Source: an uncultured Burkholderiales bacterium
Lineage (GTDB): Bacteria > Pseudomonadota > Gammaproteobacteria > Burkholderiales > Burkholderiaceae
Reading direction: 5' to 3'
DNA length: 10,591 nucleotides
Assembly (NCBI GenBank): GCA_946480465.1
Contig: CAMLJY010000130.1
Span: 1-10,591, forward strand
The translations under genes and the position numbers were made by a program. The notes below the pieces were generated by a model. The model worked only from the letters and a program-made list of their open reading frames with translations, was not told where the DNA came from and searched no databases. Below, piece after piece: positions 8,801 through 10,591 of the stretch. Numbering within the stretch: the first letter of the stretch is position 1; the number at the start of each line of letters is the position of its first letter.

Positions 8801-8875
8801 GTGAGCCTGGTGCCGGACCCGCTCGGCAGCCTGCGCGCTTCGCCGCAGGGCGTGCTGGTCATGCCCCCGCGCTGA
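5822..8875 (+). CDS. Secreted heparinase II/III-family protein with inserted LamG-like domain
   Basis: This 1017-residue exported protein is probably a polysaccharide lyase of the heparinase II/III superfamily. A Sec signal peptide is clear: Arg near the N-terminus, a hydrophobic core (13-28) and the cleavage motif ARA before A33. Residues 42-60 (HPHVFLDAGKLAALRASLP) are the usual family entry motif. A beta-rich stretch (about 66-218) interrupts it, resembling a LamG/concanavalin-like jelly roll (VSWDAMAHTAQVRVNG). The alpha/alpha toroid then resumes at AFGNLRAQAGRHADKL and runs to about 580. The family hallmark is NHQHFDQNSL at 627-636, followed by LLVDSGYY and SIAHNT (H669). SGHHRNN (412-418) may supply another active-site histidine. 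A C-terminal beta-sandwich region fills the rest. The only four cysteines form two close pairs (243/252 and 374/386), fitting disulfides in the periplasm or outside the cell. The substrate is unknown; alginate, uronate-rich exopolysaccharide or glycosaminoglycan are all possible. It is a lone gene with no sugar-uptake cluster in view, 139 bp after the c-di-GMP enzyme gene. TAGACT at 5789-5794 is a weak -10 candidate. Confidence 0.85.
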   Translation: MPFPPRLRSLVGHAAVLLASLAAALGAAGARAALPAPVKNAHPHVFLDAGKLAALRASLPQPRFAARGSLQFRFTPQHGAGDLPVFDAYDSRRNHLFVRHVRSYDTSTTVGLQLALQADQSQPQYAGLSGYVAAVRLDLPPGREALIEVSWDAMAHTAQVRVNGVASALNWARQPGGAFYPWQPDGQRFAFGGRPGEQYTDVQVVDGLAGTVTSLLAVDLTLQRAFGNLRAQAGRHADKLLACADPGDPATCGSPVVLSGPSPSHPLAVQDAAAALGLAYQVSGEARHLDAALNYASQLLAVPLTEGGEFYMRGRIFAMGLLYDWLWSAVSTTSVRGTGAGAGGRYDAALAARITATIAATGADGSHPLGVMICGRQPLQPDPFDCAAKPKIEGWDPVADVRVPSIAPYYLSGHHRNNVLAIAAALAAIAPERPGVVPMIDTAYQHFARGFDRARQWVGRDGGHQMGWYYGSANSTHLAVELWRSALDWGATPPPMPAHATRQFLLPLYGLRGTVPASFPAQGDTFPGSWDDAMAASALHASQHGDAATAPVAQWLYDELILPQRSGGGLWDLLLWRPGQPRRSPDALPLSRHFGVSGQVVMRESWQLDSTRSTLLDFRAASFTSQNHQHFDQNSLSLFYRAPLLVDSGYYDAYGSSHWNNYYVRSIAHNTALVFDPAEVFSLFGRTWSNDGGQWLFDGKAAYPTIEQAQSGPNALGGVLRYEHGADYTFTVGDASRAYAAAKVEPASGYLRHVLFLRQPVFWPRPVTIVYDQLAVRPGKEGLAKSVLWHTVNEPLVNRQGMRGAGDWAVPAVAGTQLTEIVNGDGSAFLQTLLPAAPVLRKIGGVVPGGASHRFTAPVRQADGRHVLQDFPLAGVSEATLAAASDAGAWRLEVTDATPKAVAHFLHVISVADSGSVGTPPAARRLQADPGTEALLLGESLVVVFRQRGVAGAGHTWRAENALSRRSIVTGLQPNQKYAMRSAPPRVGSKLQQVSLVPDPLGSLRASPQGVLVMPPR

Positions 8876-8876
8876 A

Positions 8877-8891
8877 GCCGCCCAGGGCGGC
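8877..8891 (+). terminator. Short GC hairpin after the heparinase-like gene
   Basis: GCCGCC and GGCGGC enclose a CAG loop directly after the stop codon. No T run follows, so it is weak as a terminator. The 98-bp gap to ettA otherwise holds only the ettA ribosome site and an AT-richer patch, GACAATAG at 8918-8925, that could be part of a promoter. Confidence 0.25.
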
Positions 8892-8964
8892 CCTGCCGCC
8901 GGCCGGCCCGTTGCGACGACAATAGCCGGCTTGGCAGCCTCCCGGGCTGCGCGCTCTACGTTGC

Positions 8965-8970
8965 AGGAAG
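8965..8970 (+). promoter_or_regulatory. Ribosome binding site (AGGAAG) for ettA
   Basis: AGGAAG lies three bases before the ATG at 8974. This start gives MAQYVFTMNRVGK, the conserved EttA N-terminus. Spacing is slightly short but normal if GGA is the core. Confidence 0.6.
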
Positions 8971-8973
8971 CCA

Positions 8974-10591
<1,618 letters not shown>

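Noticed and set aside
8895..8925. Promoter directly before ettA using GACAATAG as -10
   Set aside because: No acceptable -35 at 16-18 bases. It is possible but too weak to list as a feature.

Overview
The window is very GC-rich and densely coding. Its gene content (YaaA, a Burkholderiales-type 2OG-Fe(II) prolyl 4-hydroxylase, RhlE, a membrane GGDEF/EAL protein, a secreted heparinase II/III-type protein and EttA) points to a free-living, probably flagellated betaproteobacterium of the order Burkholderiales. That placement is inferred from protein style and composition. No rRNA or species marker is present. I see no tRNA, rRNA, CRISPR array, insertion sequence or attachment site.

Layout from left to right: the 3' end of yaaA (+, bases 1-197); a prolyl 4-hydroxylase-like oxygenase (+, GTG start at 347, ends 1201); a perfect 12-bp bidirectional terminator hairpin (1304-1331) in the convergent gap; the DEAD-box RNA helicase gene rhlE (-, 1366-2880); a 402-bp divergent regulatory region (2881-3282); a 799-residue membrane-anchored PAS-GGDEF-EAL protein (+, 3283-5682); an exported 1017-residue heparinase II/III-like protein with an apparent inserted LamG-like domain (+, 5822-8875); and ettA (+, 8974 to the window edge), which lacks only about its last 16 codons.

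The divergent region is the most information-rich non-coding stretch. On the + strand it carries a good match to a flagellar sigma-28 (FliA) promoter, TCAAGTAG-N11-GCCGATAA, about 80 bases before the GGDEF/EAL gene. This suggests that the c-di-GMP enzyme belongs to the motility regulon. On the - strand it carries a TACAAT -10 element followed by a structured rhlE leader. That leader has an 11-bp perfect stem at the predicted 5' end, an 8-base loop-to-downstream complementarity that could form a pseudoknot, and a second hairpin beside the start codon.

The genes are mostly separate units. YaaA is a peroxide/iron-stress protein, RhlE and EttA act on RNA and translation, and the oxygenase has an unknown substrate. 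The GGDEF/EAL protein and the secreted lyase-like protein lie in tandem, 139 bp apart. They could together link c-di-GMP signalling to extracellular polysaccharide turnover, but that is inference. I found no clear new multi-gene system. The points worth a second look are the FliA promoter, the rhlE leader RNA and the nested architecture of the lyase-like protein.
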